NCBI GenBank assembly: GCA_019090895.1
Contig: JAHRVB010000106.1
Location: 1 to 39,603, forward strand
Direction of reading: 5' to 3'
From: Kangiellaceae bacterium
GTDB lineage: Bacteria > Pseudomonadota > Gammaproteobacteria > Enterobacterales > Kangiellaceae
Length of the DNA stretch: 39,603 bases
The notes beneath the pieces are model-generated. The model was not told where the DNA came from. It saw nothing but the letters and a program-made list of their open reading frames with translations, and did no database searches. Of the stretch, positions 28,227 through 37,162 are shown piece by piece; position 1 is the stretch's first letter, and each line of letters starts with the position of its first letter. A program made the translations under genes and the position numbers.

Positions 28227-29033
28227 TTGAAAAGTAATAGCCATCTAAAAACTCAATTATGCGTGAACGCTGCGACCGGTAAAATGGGGCAGCAGCTTAT
28301 TCACCAAATATCTGAGTCATTGGATTGTGAGCTGTCATCTGCTTTATGCCGTTCAGCTCACCCTTTCCACGGAAAAGGTGTGCGAGGTGGTGAAAAAGTA
28401 AAGTACTCTAATGATATCGACGCTGGGTTATTTGTAAGCCAAGTAGTAATTGATTTTAGTTTACCCACTGTATCGGTAGCGTTATTGGAAAAAGCAGTAT
28501 CAACTAAAACACCGGTACTCATAGGTACAACGGGCTTTGGTGACGAGCAGCTGGTTAAAATTAAGCAAGCCAGTTTAAAAATTCCAGTCTTGTTAGCGCC
28601 CAATACCAGCATAGGAGTCAACGCAACGTTATCCTTGATAGCTAATGCGACACAGCTATTGGGTAAAGAAGCTGATATTGAAATCATTGAATCTCACCAC
28701 AAACATAAAGTGGACGCACCATCGGGAACAGCGCTTAGAATCGGCGAAGTTATCAGTGACCAGCTGAATAGTTCAATTGATCAACTTGCCGTGTACGATC
28801 GAACAGTAAGCAATGCTCCTCGCACAGACTCAGAAATTGGTATTTCCGTTGTTAGAGCCGGATCAATTGTTGGTGAGCATAAGGTGATTTTCGCGCTTGA
28901 TAATGAAATTATTACTATTGAACATAAAGCGCAATCACGACAGTGTTTTGCAGATGGGGCCATAAAGGCTGCAGTTTGGCTCGCGAAGCAAAAAAATGGA
29001 CTTTATTCAATGAAAGATTTTTTAGCGCTGTAA
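28227..29033 (+). CDS. dapB: 4-hydroxy-tetrahydrodipicolinate reductase
   Basis: Reduces the dihydrodipicolinate precursor in diaminopimelate/lysine synthesis, using NAD(P)H. 268 residues (E. coli 273). The catalytic loop IIESHHKHKVDAPSGTAL (His-His and Lys, near 153-170) is the DapB signature; GTTGF and APNTSIGVN are also in place, and the C-terminus GLYSMKDFL is typical. Oddity: the nucleotide loop, normally G-A-x-G-R/K-M-G, reads A-A-T-G-K-M-G, so the first glycine is Ala. The start is TTG with no good Shine-Dalgarno, 4 bases after the korB stop, so it depends on coupling. dapB in an oxidoreductase operon is unusual; in many gammaproteobacteria it precedes carAB. Confidence 0.93.
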   Translation: MKSNSHLKTQLCVNAATGKMGQQLIHQISESLDCELSSALCRSAHPFHGKGVRGGEKVKYSNDIDAGLFVSQVVIDFSLPTVSVALLEKAVSTKTPVLIGTTGFGDEQLVKIKQASLKIPVLLAPNTSIGVNATLSLIANATQLLGKEADIEIIESHHKHKVDAPSGTALRIGEVISDQLNSSIDQLAVYDRTVSNAPRTDSEIGISVVRAGSIVGEHKVIFALDNEIITIEHKAQSRQCFADGAIKAAVWLAKQKNGLYSMKDFLAL

Positions 29034-29099
29034 AATTTTGTGGTAATAGCCCGTTCAAGAACGACCGGGCATTTACTTATAAAAGCAGTGTTATTCCAA

Positions 29100-29705
29100 T
29101 TAAGCCTGTTTTGAAAAATGCTTATCGAGATAATAATCGACACTAAATAGCTTACCACCACCGCTAAATACTAACGCTAATAACATCACAAAATAAGTCA
29201 TACCGAATTCAATTCCATTGTTAGAGCTAGTGATCCCACCTTTCTCGGTTAACCATTCATAATTACCGTGCTCCCTTAATATATCCTTAGCGATGCCGAG
29301 TCTTCTCAGCGCTTCATCGGCATTTTCATTGGCACCCCAGCTCATTAGATCATGAGTGGCCTGCCAGCCATTAGGCCAATGGACCGAAAAAATGGCGACA
29401 AGCATGGTGATCATCAACGGAATAGAAATCCAGCGAGTTGCAAGCCCGACTAATAATAACAAGCTACCAACTACCTCAGTGGCAGTGGCTAAGAACGCCA
29501 TTACCGTTGGCATCGGTAAACCAAGGCCCCATTCGGAATTGCCAAACCAGTCAACGATGCCTTCGAAACCCTCCACTTTATTCATACCAGCGACCCAAAA
29601 CACTGGAAATAGAAACAGCCTTAATGCGAGTGGACCTAGACCTACTAGAAAATTATTATTAAAAAGGTTATTTTGTAATCGATAGTATTTTTGAACTATA
29701 TTCAT
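29100..29705 (-). CDS. DoxX family membrane protein
   Basis: Four-helix inner-membrane protein of the DoxX family. Seen are LALRLFLFPVFWVAGMNKVEGF (helix 1 and the conserved loop), VMAFLATATEVVGSLLLLVGLATRW (helix 2), ISIPLMITMLVAIFSVHWPNG (helix 3) and EFGMTYFVMLLALVFSGGGKLFSVDYYL (helix 4). An insert with NENADEALRRLGIAKDILREHGNYEWLTEKGG lies between helices 3 and 4. The frame has an ATG at 29777 without ribosome site; the ATG at 29705 has GGAGAG 4 bases upstream and gives 201 residues, so I use it. DoxX proteins are linked to respiratory or redox membrane functions, but the role here is unknown. It lies downstream of the protease gene. Confidence 0.85.
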   Translation of the reverse strand: MNIVQKYYRLQNNLFNNNFLVGLGPLALRLFLFPVFWVAGMNKVEGFEGIVDWFGNSEWGLGLPMPTVMAFLATATEVVGSLLLLVGLATRWISIPLMITMLVAIFSVHWPNGWQATHDLMSWGANENADEALRRLGIAKDILREHGNYEWLTEKGGITSSNNGIEFGMTYFVMLLALVFSGGGKLFSVDYYLDKHFSKQA

Positions 29706-29789
29706 TCTGCTCTCCGAATCGTTTCCATACTGACGCGCATTGTTGTTAATTGTTTCAGTTGTGTCTATTTTCTTCATTTATCGGACGAT

Positions 29790-30560
29790 TTACTCTAATG
29801 TCGTATACCAGCGCTGCATGGCATACTTGTCTAACAACGACAAAGAGAAAGTAGGTTTGATCGACTTTGACTCCCCATTCAAATTCTTAATCGAGATTGA
29901 GTAGTTCATGATTGAACGTTCGTCGTAAGCAGTCATAAACGCTAGATCTTGATTGATTGTTTTATTTATTTTGTGACAGCGATCGATGGCCCCTTGTCTT
30001 GTATAACCCAATCCTTCCATTTTCGGGTAACAGTCTTTAATAATCTGAGTGATCGCATCTTGACCATAGGGCCAAAAATCGCTTCGATATTCATGCTCAA
30101 ATCCAAGCGCATGGCCAAATTCGTGCAAAATAAGCCGTTTCGCTGCGTCTATACCTAGGCTGTCCTTGGTTAAATCATGCAGATTCATGGTCGGAAATTG
30201 CGACGAAAAATCTTGATGATTTCCGAGCTGCGAACCACTGTGCGAAAGAAAACTAATCCTTATATGAGTTGATAGCGGGGTTTGTTTAAAACCCTCGAAA
30301 AATGAAAATTTAAGATTTGTTTGAGCAAGCCAAACCGGCGCAATTTGCTTGACTAGTTGATGCAAACTTTTCTCACCGTCCAAAAAAACCACATTTAAAG
30401 TGGCGTTTTTCGGCCATAGCTTTTCTTTGACTAAAACTGCGCCAACGCTAGTATTGCTAAATAGAATTAACCACAATGGTATCAGTAGCCACTTCAAGGT
30501 TCGAGAGTGGATGTTTGTCACAGAAAGTAAATTCAATTTTTTAAATAGCTGTATTTGCAC
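29790..30560 (-). CDS. Astacin-like (M12A/metzincin) secreted zinc metalloprotease
   Basis: A 256-residue exported protease. A hydrophobic signal lies at about 23-41 (KWLLIPLWLILFSNTSVGA). The zinc site is HEFGHALGFEHE (His146, His150, His156; general base Glu147), the long HExxHxxGFxHE form typical of astacins. A Met-turn SIMNYS (Met218, Tyr220) follows at the expected distance, so the metzincin core is complete. Two cysteines (177, 195) may pair. No propeptide or C-terminal domain is evident beyond about 50 residues. The start at 30560 is GTG with no good ribosome site, so it is uncertain. Twelve bases separate its stop from the longer reading of the DoxX gene. Confidence 0.83.
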   Translation of the reverse strand: MQIQLFKKLNLLSVTNIHSRTLKWLLIPLWLILFSNTSVGAVLVKEKLWPKNATLNVVFLDGEKSLHQLVKQIAPVWLAQTNLKFSFFEGFKQTPLSTHIRISFLSHSGSQLGNHQDFSSQFPTMNLHDLTKDSLGIDAAKRLILHEFGHALGFEHEYRSDFWPYGQDAITQIIKDCYPKMEGLGYTRQGAIDRCHKINKTINQDLAFMTAYDERSIMNYSISIKNLNGESKSIKPTFSLSLLDKYAMQRWYTTLE

Positions 30561-30666
30561 TGCCGTTGTTAAACCTTATTGATGGGAGTTTAATGGATTA
30601 TATCTAGGATAAATCAACGAATTCATTATAAAATACAGCTTATTGACGCATTTTGGAAATTTAATC

Positions 30667-31344
30667 ATGAAACCACCTATTATAGCTCCATCAATTTTGT
30701 CAGCCGATTTCGCTCGTTTAGGGGAAGAAGTTGAAAACGTTATAGAAGCGGGAGCCGATTGGGTTCATTTCGATGTAATGGATAATCACTATGTGCCCAA
30801 TCTAACCATCGGTCCGATGGTTTGTAACGCACTTCGTAAACACGGGATTACAGCGCCAATTGATGTACATCTTATGGTTAAACCCGTCGATCGAATCATT
30901 GGGGATTTTGCCGAAGCGGGTGCGTCCATTATAACTTTTCACCCTGAAGCGAGTGAACATGTCGACCGTAGCTTACAGCTTATTAAGCAGGCGGGTTGCC
31001 AGGCTGGTTTAGTGATTAATCCAGCGACTAGCCTAAGTCATTTAGAGCATGTATTAGATAAAATTGATGTCATATTACTAATGTCTGTCAATCCAGGGTT
31101 CGGTGGACAATCATTTATAGCCAATACTCTTAACAAACTCACTCAAGCGAGAGATTTGATTACAAAAAGTGGTCGCGATATCAGGCTGGAAGTTGATGGT
31201 GGTGTAAAAATCGATAATATTGAGGAAATCGCATCGGCTGGTGCAGATGCCTTTGTGGCTGGTTCTGCAATTTTTAACACCAATGACTATAAAGCGACTA
31301 TCGCAGCAATGAGAAATAACATTGCAAAAGCATCACGCGCTTAG
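30667..31344 (+). CDS. rpe: Ribulose-phosphate 3-epimerase
   Basis: TIM-barrel epimerase interconverting ribulose-5-phosphate and xylulose-5-phosphate in the pentose phosphate pathway. All signatures are present: [58 protein letters not shown] and AGSAIF. These include the metal-binding His/Asp and the catalytic Asp pair. The ATG at 30667 gives 225 residues, exactly the E. coli length; the TTG at 30643 would add eight residues and is unlikely. The next gene is a glutamine amidotransferase, not gph. Confidence 0.96.
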   Translation: MKPPIIAPSILSADFARLGEEVENVIEAGADWVHFDVMDNHYVPNLTIGPMVCNALRKHGITAPIDVHLMVKPVDRIIGDFAEAGASIITFHPEASEHVDRSLQLIKQAGCQAGLVINPATSLSHLEHVLDKIDVILLMSVNPGFGGQSFIANTLNKLTQARDLITKSGRDIRLEVDGGVKIDNIEEIASAGADAFVAGSAIFNTNDYKATIAAMRNNIAKASRA

Positions 31345-31381
31345 CAGCTAATTTCATTTAATAACGGTCGATCGTTAAGAT

Positions 31382-31981
31382 ATGGACTACTCAACTAAAA
31401 AAATCTTAATGATCGACAACTATGATTCGTTTACCTTTAATCTGGTTCATTACTTACAACGATTAGAAGTAGACGTCATCGTCAAAAAGAATGACGAGAT
31501 TGATCTAGCGCAGATTGCTGCGCTGCGCCCTTCACACATTGTCATTTCGCCAGGCCCAGGCTCGCCGAATGATTCTGGCGTTTCTCTTTCACTGATCAAT
31601 AAGTTCTACCAACACATCCCTATTCTAGGCGTTTGCTTAGGCCACCAAGCGATCGGTCAAAATTTCGGAGCGATGGTGATTAAAGCGAATCAGGTAATGC
31701 ACGGTAAAACCTCACTAATACAACATTCAAATCAAGGGGTCTTTGCGGGGTTACCCAAGTCATTTAATGTCACTCGTTATCACTCGCTTATCCTAGACCA
31801 TAAAATAATGCCTAACAATTTGGAAATTACTGCTTGGGTCGACCAAGCAGAAGATCTAACACCTTTAATAATGGGAATTAAGCATTTGAAATATCCAGTA
31901 CAAGGAGTGCAGTTTCATCCAGAGTCAGTATTGTCTGAGAATGGGATGCAACTATTAGAAAACTTCCTTTCTAAAGATTAA
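31382..31981 (+). CDS. pabA: Anthranilate/para-aminobenzoate synthase glutamine amidotransferase (PabA/TrpG)
   Basis: Class I glutamine amidotransferase, 199 residues, providing ammonia to a chorismate-using partner. The nucleophile Cys85 lies in GVCLGHQAIG, with His179/Glu181 in FHPES completing the triad. MIDNYDSFTFNLVHYL and ISPGPGSPNDSG are the PabA/TrpG hallmarks. Which partner it serves (TrpE or PabB) cannot be told: neither is adjacent, and no trpD follows, so it may serve both. It follows rpe by 37 bases; in Pseudomonas the rpe-gph-trpE-trpG order is known, so this may be a shortened version of that cluster. Confidence 0.9.
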   Translation: MDYSTKKILMIDNYDSFTFNLVHYLQRLEVDVIVKKNDEIDLAQIAALRPSHIVISPGPGSPNDSGVSLSLINKFYQHIPILGVCLGHQAIGQNFGAMVIKANQVMHGKTSLIQHSNQGVFAGLPKSFNVTRYHSLILDHKIMPNNLEITAWVDQAEDLTPLIMGIKHLKYPVQGVQFHPESVLSENGMQLLENFLSKD

Positions 31982-32182
31982 TTGACGCAGAGATAGTCAG
32001 TAAATATATTTACTTACAGTTTAAAACGGTGTCGATCAGTCGTGAGTGGTAAAAGGGTATTATTACCTGCGTTTAAACGTTGGTCTGTGGTAGTTTCTAT
32101 TTCACTTGTAAAGCCGCTGACAGCTGCTTTATTAGATTGATAACGAGTATTCAAACGGAAGAAAGCTAAGGAGAAATTTGCT

Positions 32183-34951
32183 ATGAGTTTTAGATCCCCA
32201 TCAGTATTTAGAGGTATTCGTCATACAAAAATGTCGATGATTATCGGATGCTTTGCACTGTTAATAGCCTCAACACCAACCTTTGCAAAACCAAAAGCAG
32301 AAAAAGTTACCGAAGTTGAAGGTATTTCCGAGTATCAGTTGAGCAACGGACTTAGAGTACTTTTATTTCCGGACCAAACAAAAGAAACGGTTACGGTTAA
32401 TATCACCTATCACGTGGGCTCTAAGCATGAAAACTATGGTGAAACAGGTATGGCTCATTTATTAGAGCATTTGGTTTTCAAGGGAACACCAACCCATAAA
32501 GATATCCCAAAAGAATTGAGCTCTCATGGTGCTCGACCCAACGGAACAACGTGGACAGACAGAACGAACTACTTCGAAACTTTTTCTGCTACCGACGAGA
32601 ATATTAACTGGGCTTTGGATATGGAAGCGTCTCGCATGGTTGATTCTTATATCGCGAAGAAAGATTTAGATAGCGAAATGACGGTAGTAAGAAATGAATT
32701 CGAGCGTGGTGAAAATAATCCTTTCAGGGTGACCTTACAAAGGGCGACAGCTGCGGCATTCTCTTGGCATAACTATGGAAAATCGACAATTGGAGCGAGA
32801 GCTGATCTAGAAAATGTCCCAATTGATCGACTAAAAGCATTTTATGCAAAGTATTATCAGCCTGATAACGCGACATTGATAGTCGCGGGAAAATTTGAAA
32901 ATAAAGATATGTTAAGCCGGGTTGTGAAGTATTTTGGCAAAATCCCAAAGCCAACGAGAGTTATATCGCCGTTGTACACACAAGAACCGGCGCAAGACGG
33001 TGAAAAAAGCGTCACAGTTCGACGTGTCGGAGATGCACAATTGGTGATGGCGCTTTATCATATTCCAGCGGGATCGCACTCGGACTATCCTGCCATCGAC
33101 GTTCTAGCTCAAGTGTTAGGGGATACGCCATCGGGTCGATTGCATAAAGAAATGGTTGAAGGTAAAAAAGCCAGTCGTACCTTTGGTTTTGGTTTTCAAT
33201 GGCAAGAACCTGGCTTGGCTATTTATGGCGCGCAAGCGGACCAAACATTTGATCTAGATATAACACAAGCTGCGATGATTGAGACGATAGAAAATATTAA
33301 AGCATCGCCAATAACTGAAAAAGAAGTTGAAAAGGCAAAATCAAATTTGTTGAAAAACATCGAGCTATCGTTTAATTCTTCAGAGCGTATCGCTTTGAAT
33401 TTGAGTGAATGGCTCGCGATGGGGGATTGGAGATTGTATTTCTTGCATCGAGACAGAATTGAAAAGGTAACGTTGAACGATGTTCAACGAGTTGCAGAAA
33501 CTTATTTGCAGCGGAATAACCGTACTATCGGGCGTTTTCTTCCCTCAAAAGTACCTGAAAGAGTTGATATTCCCCAATCGGGTAATATCGCGGAAATGGT
33601 TGCAAATTATAAAGGCAAAAAGGCGATTGCGGCAGGTGAAGCCTTTGAACCTTCGTTCGATAATATTGATTCCAGAACTCGGGTAACCACCTTAACTAAC
33701 GGCGTAGAAATGGCGTTGTTAAGTAAGAAGACTCGTGGAGAATCGGTGGTTGCTACTTTTAGTATCGATATAGGAACAGAAAAGAGTTTGACTGGAATGG
33801 GAAGTACTGGCGCTGCTGTAGGTTCAATGTTAATGCGGGGCTCTAAAAACCATAATCGAGAAGAGTTACAAGAGGAATTCGATAAACTAAAAGCAACAGT
33901 ACAAATTGGTGGCTCAGGTCGTGGTGCTTTTGCAAGAGTCACTACAACTAAGAATAACCTGGTTGCAGTGGTTAGATTGATGACCGAAGTGCTACAACAA
34001 CCATCCTTTTCACAAAAGGAATTTGATCTTTACAAAAGTACACGAAAAGTCGATTTAGAGACAAATCTTCAAGATCCACAAGCGTTAGCATTTAATGAAT
34101 ACTCTAGAAGATTAAATCCCTACCCGAAAGATCACCCTCGATATGTTGCGACGATGACTGAACAGTTGGAACAGATTGAAAAACTAAAACACAAAGACTT
34201 AAAAAAGTTTCATAAAAGATTTTATGGTGCTTCCAATATGAAAATTTCGGTTATCGGTGACTTTGATGAGGGGGTTGTTTCTGGCGAACTTGAAAAGCTC
34301 TATGGCGATTGGGAGTCGGAAGTTAATTATCAGCGCGTTGCAAATGACTATACACCACTAAAAGTGGAGCATCAGGAATTTAATACTCCTGATAAAGAAA
34401 ATGCAGTATTTGTGGCGGTGACCAGTTTACCCATCGGCGAAAATAGTCAAGACGCGGCAGCGTTAGAACTAGGAAACTACATCTTAGGCGGTGGTTTCTT
34501 GAATAGCAGACTGGCAACAAGGCTGAGACAGAAAGACGGTTTAAGCTATGGTGCTGGTTCGTTTATTGGTCAAAGTAGTTATGATAATAAAACATCGATG
34601 GGGGCTTATGCGATTTGTGCACCTCAAAATTTAGCTAAAGTAGAGCTGGGTTTTAAGGAAGAAGTCCAACGTCTTCTTGATGAAGGATTTACAGAGGAAG
34701 AAATTGAGAGTGCCAAGAAAGGTTTATTGCAAGGTAAAAAAGTAAGCCGTTCCCAAGATAGAGAATTAGTCAGTCGACTTGTTTCAAACCTTGACCTTGA
34801 TCGAACAATGCAGTGGAATAAAGGTTATGAGTCTAACATGGCTAAACTAACTGCTAAGGAAGTGAAACGTGTAATGAATAAATACGTTAAGCTTTCTAAT
34901 TTCTCGATTATTAAAGCGGGCGATATGAGTAAGGTGGAGTCGATCAAATAA
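32183..34951 (+). CDS. M16 family zinc metallopeptidase (two-lobed, periplasmic)
   Basis: A 922-residue pitrilysin/insulinase-type peptidase. The signal peptide spans roughly residues 17-35 (MIIGCFALLIASTPTFA^KP). The inverted zinc motif HLLEH (His92, Glu95, His96) lies in GMAHLLEHLVFKGTPTH, with the distal Glu172 in VVRNEFERGEN, so the N-terminal half is active. A second M16 module begins near 500 (VTTLTNGVEMALLSKKTRGESV) without HxxEH, and contains RLRQKDGLSYGAGSF, the conserved Arg-Tyr substrate-binding region. This is the usual active/inactive pair that closes into a chamber for peptides. AAGGAG precedes the ATG at 9 bases. It is a single transcription unit with a strong terminator. Confidence 0.94.
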   Translation: MSFRSPSVFRGIRHTKMSMIIGCFALLIASTPTFAKPKAEKVTEVEGISEYQLSNGLRVLLFPDQTKETVTVNITYHVGSKHENYGETGMAHLLEHLVFKGTPTHKDIPKELSSHGARPNGTTWTDRTNYFETFSATDENINWALDMEASRMVDSYIAKKDLDSEMTVVRNEFERGENNPFRVTLQRATAAAFSWHNYGKSTIGARADLENVPIDRLKAFYAKYYQPDNATLIVAGKFENKDMLSRVVKYFGKIPKPTRVISPLYTQEPAQDGEKSVTVRRVGDAQLVMALYHIPAGSHSDYPAIDVLAQVLGDTPSGRLHKEMVEGKKASRTFGFGFQWQEPGLAIYGAQADQTFDLDITQAAMIETIENIKASPITEKEVEKAKSNLLKNIELSFNSSERIALNLSEWLAMGDWRLYFLHRDRIEKVTLNDVQRVAETYLQRNNRTIGRFLPSKVPERVDIPQSGNIAEMVANYKGKKAIAAGEAFEPSFDNIDSRTRVTTLTNGVEMALLSKKTRGESVVATFSIDIGTEKSLTGMGSTGAAVGSMLMRGSKNHNREELQEEFDKLKATVQIGGSGRGAFARVTTTKNNLVAVVRLMTEVLQQPSFSQKEFDLYKSTRKVDLETNLQDPQALAFNEYSRRLNPYPKDHPRYVATMTEQLEQIEKLKHKDLKKFHKRFYGASNMKISVIGDFDEGVVSGELEKLYGDWESEVNYQRVANDYTPLKVEHQEFNTPDKENAVFVAVTSLPIGENSQDAAALELGNYILGGGFLNSRLATRLRQKDGLSYGAGSFIGQSSYDNKTSMGAYAICAPQNLAKVELGFKEEVQRLLDEGFTEEEIESAKKGLLQGKKVSRSQDRELVSRLVSNLDLDRTMQWNKGYESNMAKLTAKEVKRVMNKYVKLSNFSIIKAGDMSKVESIK

Positions 34952-35010
34952 AACTCAAAGGTCTAGGTTTAATTGGAAATACATAACAATAAGAATCGTC
35001 ATAAATAGAA

Positions 35011-35041
35011 ACCAGATCTTGATTCAAGATCTGGTTTTTTT
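35011..35041 (+). terminator. Rho-independent terminator after the M16 peptidase gene
   Basis: Perfect 12-bp stem AACCAGATCTTG / CAAGATCTGGTT with loop ATT, followed by a run of T. It separates the peptidase gene from the convergent sensor kinase gene and could also work weakly in reverse. Confidence 0.93.
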
Positions 35042-35065
35042 GTACGGTTACACTAAAACTTGTTG

Positions 35066-36349
35066 TTAACTGATACCGGCCTCAAGGGGAATTCTTACTT
35101 CTAACATTGCACCACCTAGTTGAGGTGACTCGCCAATCTGAATCGAACCTCGGTGCCATTGTGCAATTCGATCGGCAATCGCCAACCCCATTCCATAACC
35201 GGAACTATCAATTTTAATAAACGGTTTTAATACTTGTTCCCGCTGATCTTTTTCGATCCCGACCCCATCATCATGAATTCGAACTAGGCCAAATGTATGA
35301 TCCAAGACAACCTCTACCAAAATTTTAGACTTCGCATATTTGCATCCGTTGCCAAGCAAATTGCGAAATAACATTTTGAGGTACTTTGTATCACCACTCA
35401 CCGTTAAATTTGTATTGATGACGGATATCGATAATTCCGTATTAGATACGAATCCAGCGGCGAAGTCGTTAAATAGGTCATCAATAAAAGAGTCAAGGTT
35501 GAGTAAAAGTTTATCAACTCTGACGAGTGATTGCTCTAACTTCGCATAGTCGAGCATAATTTCAATCAGTGATTGCATTTCATCAATATCGTTACTTAAA
35601 CGCTGTTGGTATTTCTCTCTCTCTTCTGGATTAACTGTTTCTGATAATACGTCAACACCTAGCCTTAAGCGAGCGAGCGGGGTTCTGAGATCATGAGAGA
35701 CAGCACTACTAATGAGTTTGTTATCAGTGACCAAAGACTCAATGCGATTAGCCATCCGATTAAATTCCGATTCAATATCATTAATATAGGAAGTCTTGCT
35801 CAATTTAATTCTTTGCGATAGATCACCTTCGCCAAACTGAATAGCGCTCCGCCTAAGCTGAGATAAACGTTTGATCAACGGATAAGACCAAATAAGAATA
35901 AAAATTAGAATACTAAAATAAAACAACAATGTGAGTAATAAACTGAGAAATGAAGATTCTGGCTGAGAGGATAACTCATCGGGAATAAAGGTTAATACTT
36001 GTTCAGAATTAACCAAAAGATAATGTAACGATAATTTGTCCTCACTTTCTAAGGTTAAACTATCGCCAGCTTGGAGCTTAGTTAACAATTCTTGAGGCAG
36101 TGGAAAGTTTGTCAGTGCGGTGAGGGATAGTTGGTTTTGATTGTTGCTATTCCATTGATTGATGAATCTAACTTTATTATCAATGGCATTGATACTGACG
36201 GCCAGTTGTTTACCAATGGTTCGATAATGACTGATCACATCTTGGTCTGATTCTTCGGAGTAATTCGCAAAGAATTGATCGATCCCCCAGCCCATTGCAA
36301 ATACGGCGAACAGAATGATTAGTGTTAATGAAGAAGTGAGTTTTTGCAT
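35066..36349 (-). CDS. Sensor histidine kinase (RstB/CarS-like)
   Basis: A 427-residue inner-membrane kinase. TM1 is at about 7-23 and TM2 at about 134-158; the roughly 110-residue periplasmic loop between them lacks cysteines and is the likely sensor. A HAMP domain (about 156-208) leads to the phospho-acceptor His219 in SHDLRTPLARLRLG, which resembles RstB. The N box (RNLLGNGCKYAK), G1 (HDDGVGI) and G2 (GYGMGLAIA) complete the ATPase domain. The regulator gene lies just upstream (24 bases). No strong ribosome site is seen before the ATG. Confidence 0.92.
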   Translation of the reverse strand: MQKLTSSLTLIILFAVFAMGWGIDQFFANYSEESDQDVISHYRTIGKQLAVSINAIDNKVRFINQWNSNNQNQLSLTALTNFPLPQELLTKLQAGDSLTLESEDKLSLHYLLVNSEQVLTFIPDELSSQPESSFLSLLLTLLFYFSILIFILIWSYPLIKRLSQLRRSAIQFGEGDLSQRIKLSKTSYINDIESEFNRMANRIESLVTDNKLISSAVSHDLRTPLARLRLGVDVLSETVNPEEREKYQQRLSNDIDEMQSLIEIMLDYAKLEQSLVRVDKLLLNLDSFIDDLFNDFAAGFVSNTELSISVINTNLTVSGDTKYLKMLFRNLLGNGCKYAKSKILVEVVLDHTFGLVRIHDDGVGIEKDQREQVLKPFIKIDSSGYGMGLAIADRIAQWHRGSIQIGESPQLGGAMLEVRIPLEAGIS

Positions 36350-36373
36350 AACAATAGTCGATATTAATAATAA

Positions 36374-37078
36374 CTAGAAATCATTTGGAGAAAACAAATA
36401 GCCCTTTCCCCAAATCGTTTTTATACGTTGCTGCTCTGACTCCTCTAGATTAAGTTTCTTCCTTAATCTCGAAACTAGAATATCAGTAGAACGATCAAAC
36501 CCATCATATTCGATACCGCGCAATTCCTTTATTAAGGATTCTCTACTCACGATCTCACCGGCCTGACTTGCAAGAATCCAAAGCACGTTAAACTCATTGG
36601 ATGATAGTTCTAAGCTCGCTTTGTTCAAAGTAGCCGTTCTGGATTTTAAGTCGATTGTCAAAGAGCCAAAGTTCAATAGTTCTTTGTTTGACTGAGTAGC
36701 ACGTTCAGAATCTATCCTGCGTAAGAGACTTTTTATACGAGCGAGTAATGCTCTGGCGCGAATAGGTTTGGTAACGTAATCATCTGCGCCTAATTCAAGT
36801 CCCAAAACCTCATCGAATTCGTCGTCCCTTGCGGTCATCATCAAAATCGGGTTGAAATAATAGTTTCTCACTTCTTTGCAAACCTCAAAACCGTCTTTAC
36901 CGGGTAAATTGATGTCCAGTAGAACGAGGTCAGGTATGTCGTCTTTAATGAGTTCGATCGCATCGTCACCACGATCGGCTACTGCAACTTGGAAGTTTTG
37001 AGTGGTTAAATAATCCGCTATCCAACTTGCCAGTGACGCATCATCTTCAACAACCAATATGTATTTTTTTGAATCCAA
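36374..37078 (-). CDS. OmpR-family response regulator (RstA/CarR-like)
   Basis: A 234-residue two-domain regulator. Receiver: acidic pair Asp12/Asp13, phospho-acceptor Asp55 (LVLLDINLPGKDG), Thr82 and Lys104 (YVTKP) are all present. The C-terminal winged-helix domain (LTIDLKSRTATLN, LSSNEFNVLWILASQAGEIVSRESLIKELRG) has the recognition region EYDGFDRSTDILVSRLRKKL, which is strikingly like RstA (SYDGLDRSVDVAISRLRKKL). This supports use of an RstA-type site. The start is TTG with GGGGA 6 bases upstream. A hairpin lies in its leader. Confidence 0.93.
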   Translation of the reverse strand: MDSKKYILVVEDDASLASWIADYLTTQNFQVAVADRGDDAIELIKDDIPDLVLLDINLPGKDGFEVCKEVRNYYFNPILMMTARDDEFDEVLGLELGADDYVTKPIRARALLARIKSLLRRIDSERATQSNKELLNFGSLTIDLKSRTATLNKASLELSSNEFNVLWILASQAGEIVSRESLIKELRGIEYDGFDRSTDILVSRLRKKLNLEESEQQRIKTIWGKGYLFSPNDF

Positions 37079-37101
37079 AAGAGTCCCCAGCTAATTAATA
37101 G

Positions 37102-37128
37102 ACAGAATGCGTTCGGTCGTCATTCTGT
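37102..37128. other. Stem-loop in the gap before the response regulator gene
   Basis: ACAGAATG (37102-37109) and CATTCTGT (37121-37128) form an 8-bp stem with an 11-base loop, which can add one or two G-C pairs around a TTCGGT core. No T-run follows on the minus strand, so it is not a normal terminator. It lies 24 bases before the regulator start, in an 84-base gap that otherwise shows nothing. Confidence 0.45.
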
Positions 37129-37162
37129 TACCAGCACTAACCACACAAGATATTTTATTGAG

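Noticed and set aside
29049-29071. Bulged hairpin GCCCGTTC-AA-GAAC...GGGC after dapB
   Set aside because: The stem has a 4-base bulge and no T-tract follows in either direction; it may end dapB transcription but the support is poor.
31382-31981. Possibility that the amidotransferase is carA or guaA-type
   Set aside because: Length 199, single amidotransferase domain and the IDNYDSFTFN signature are specific to the PabA/TrpG group.
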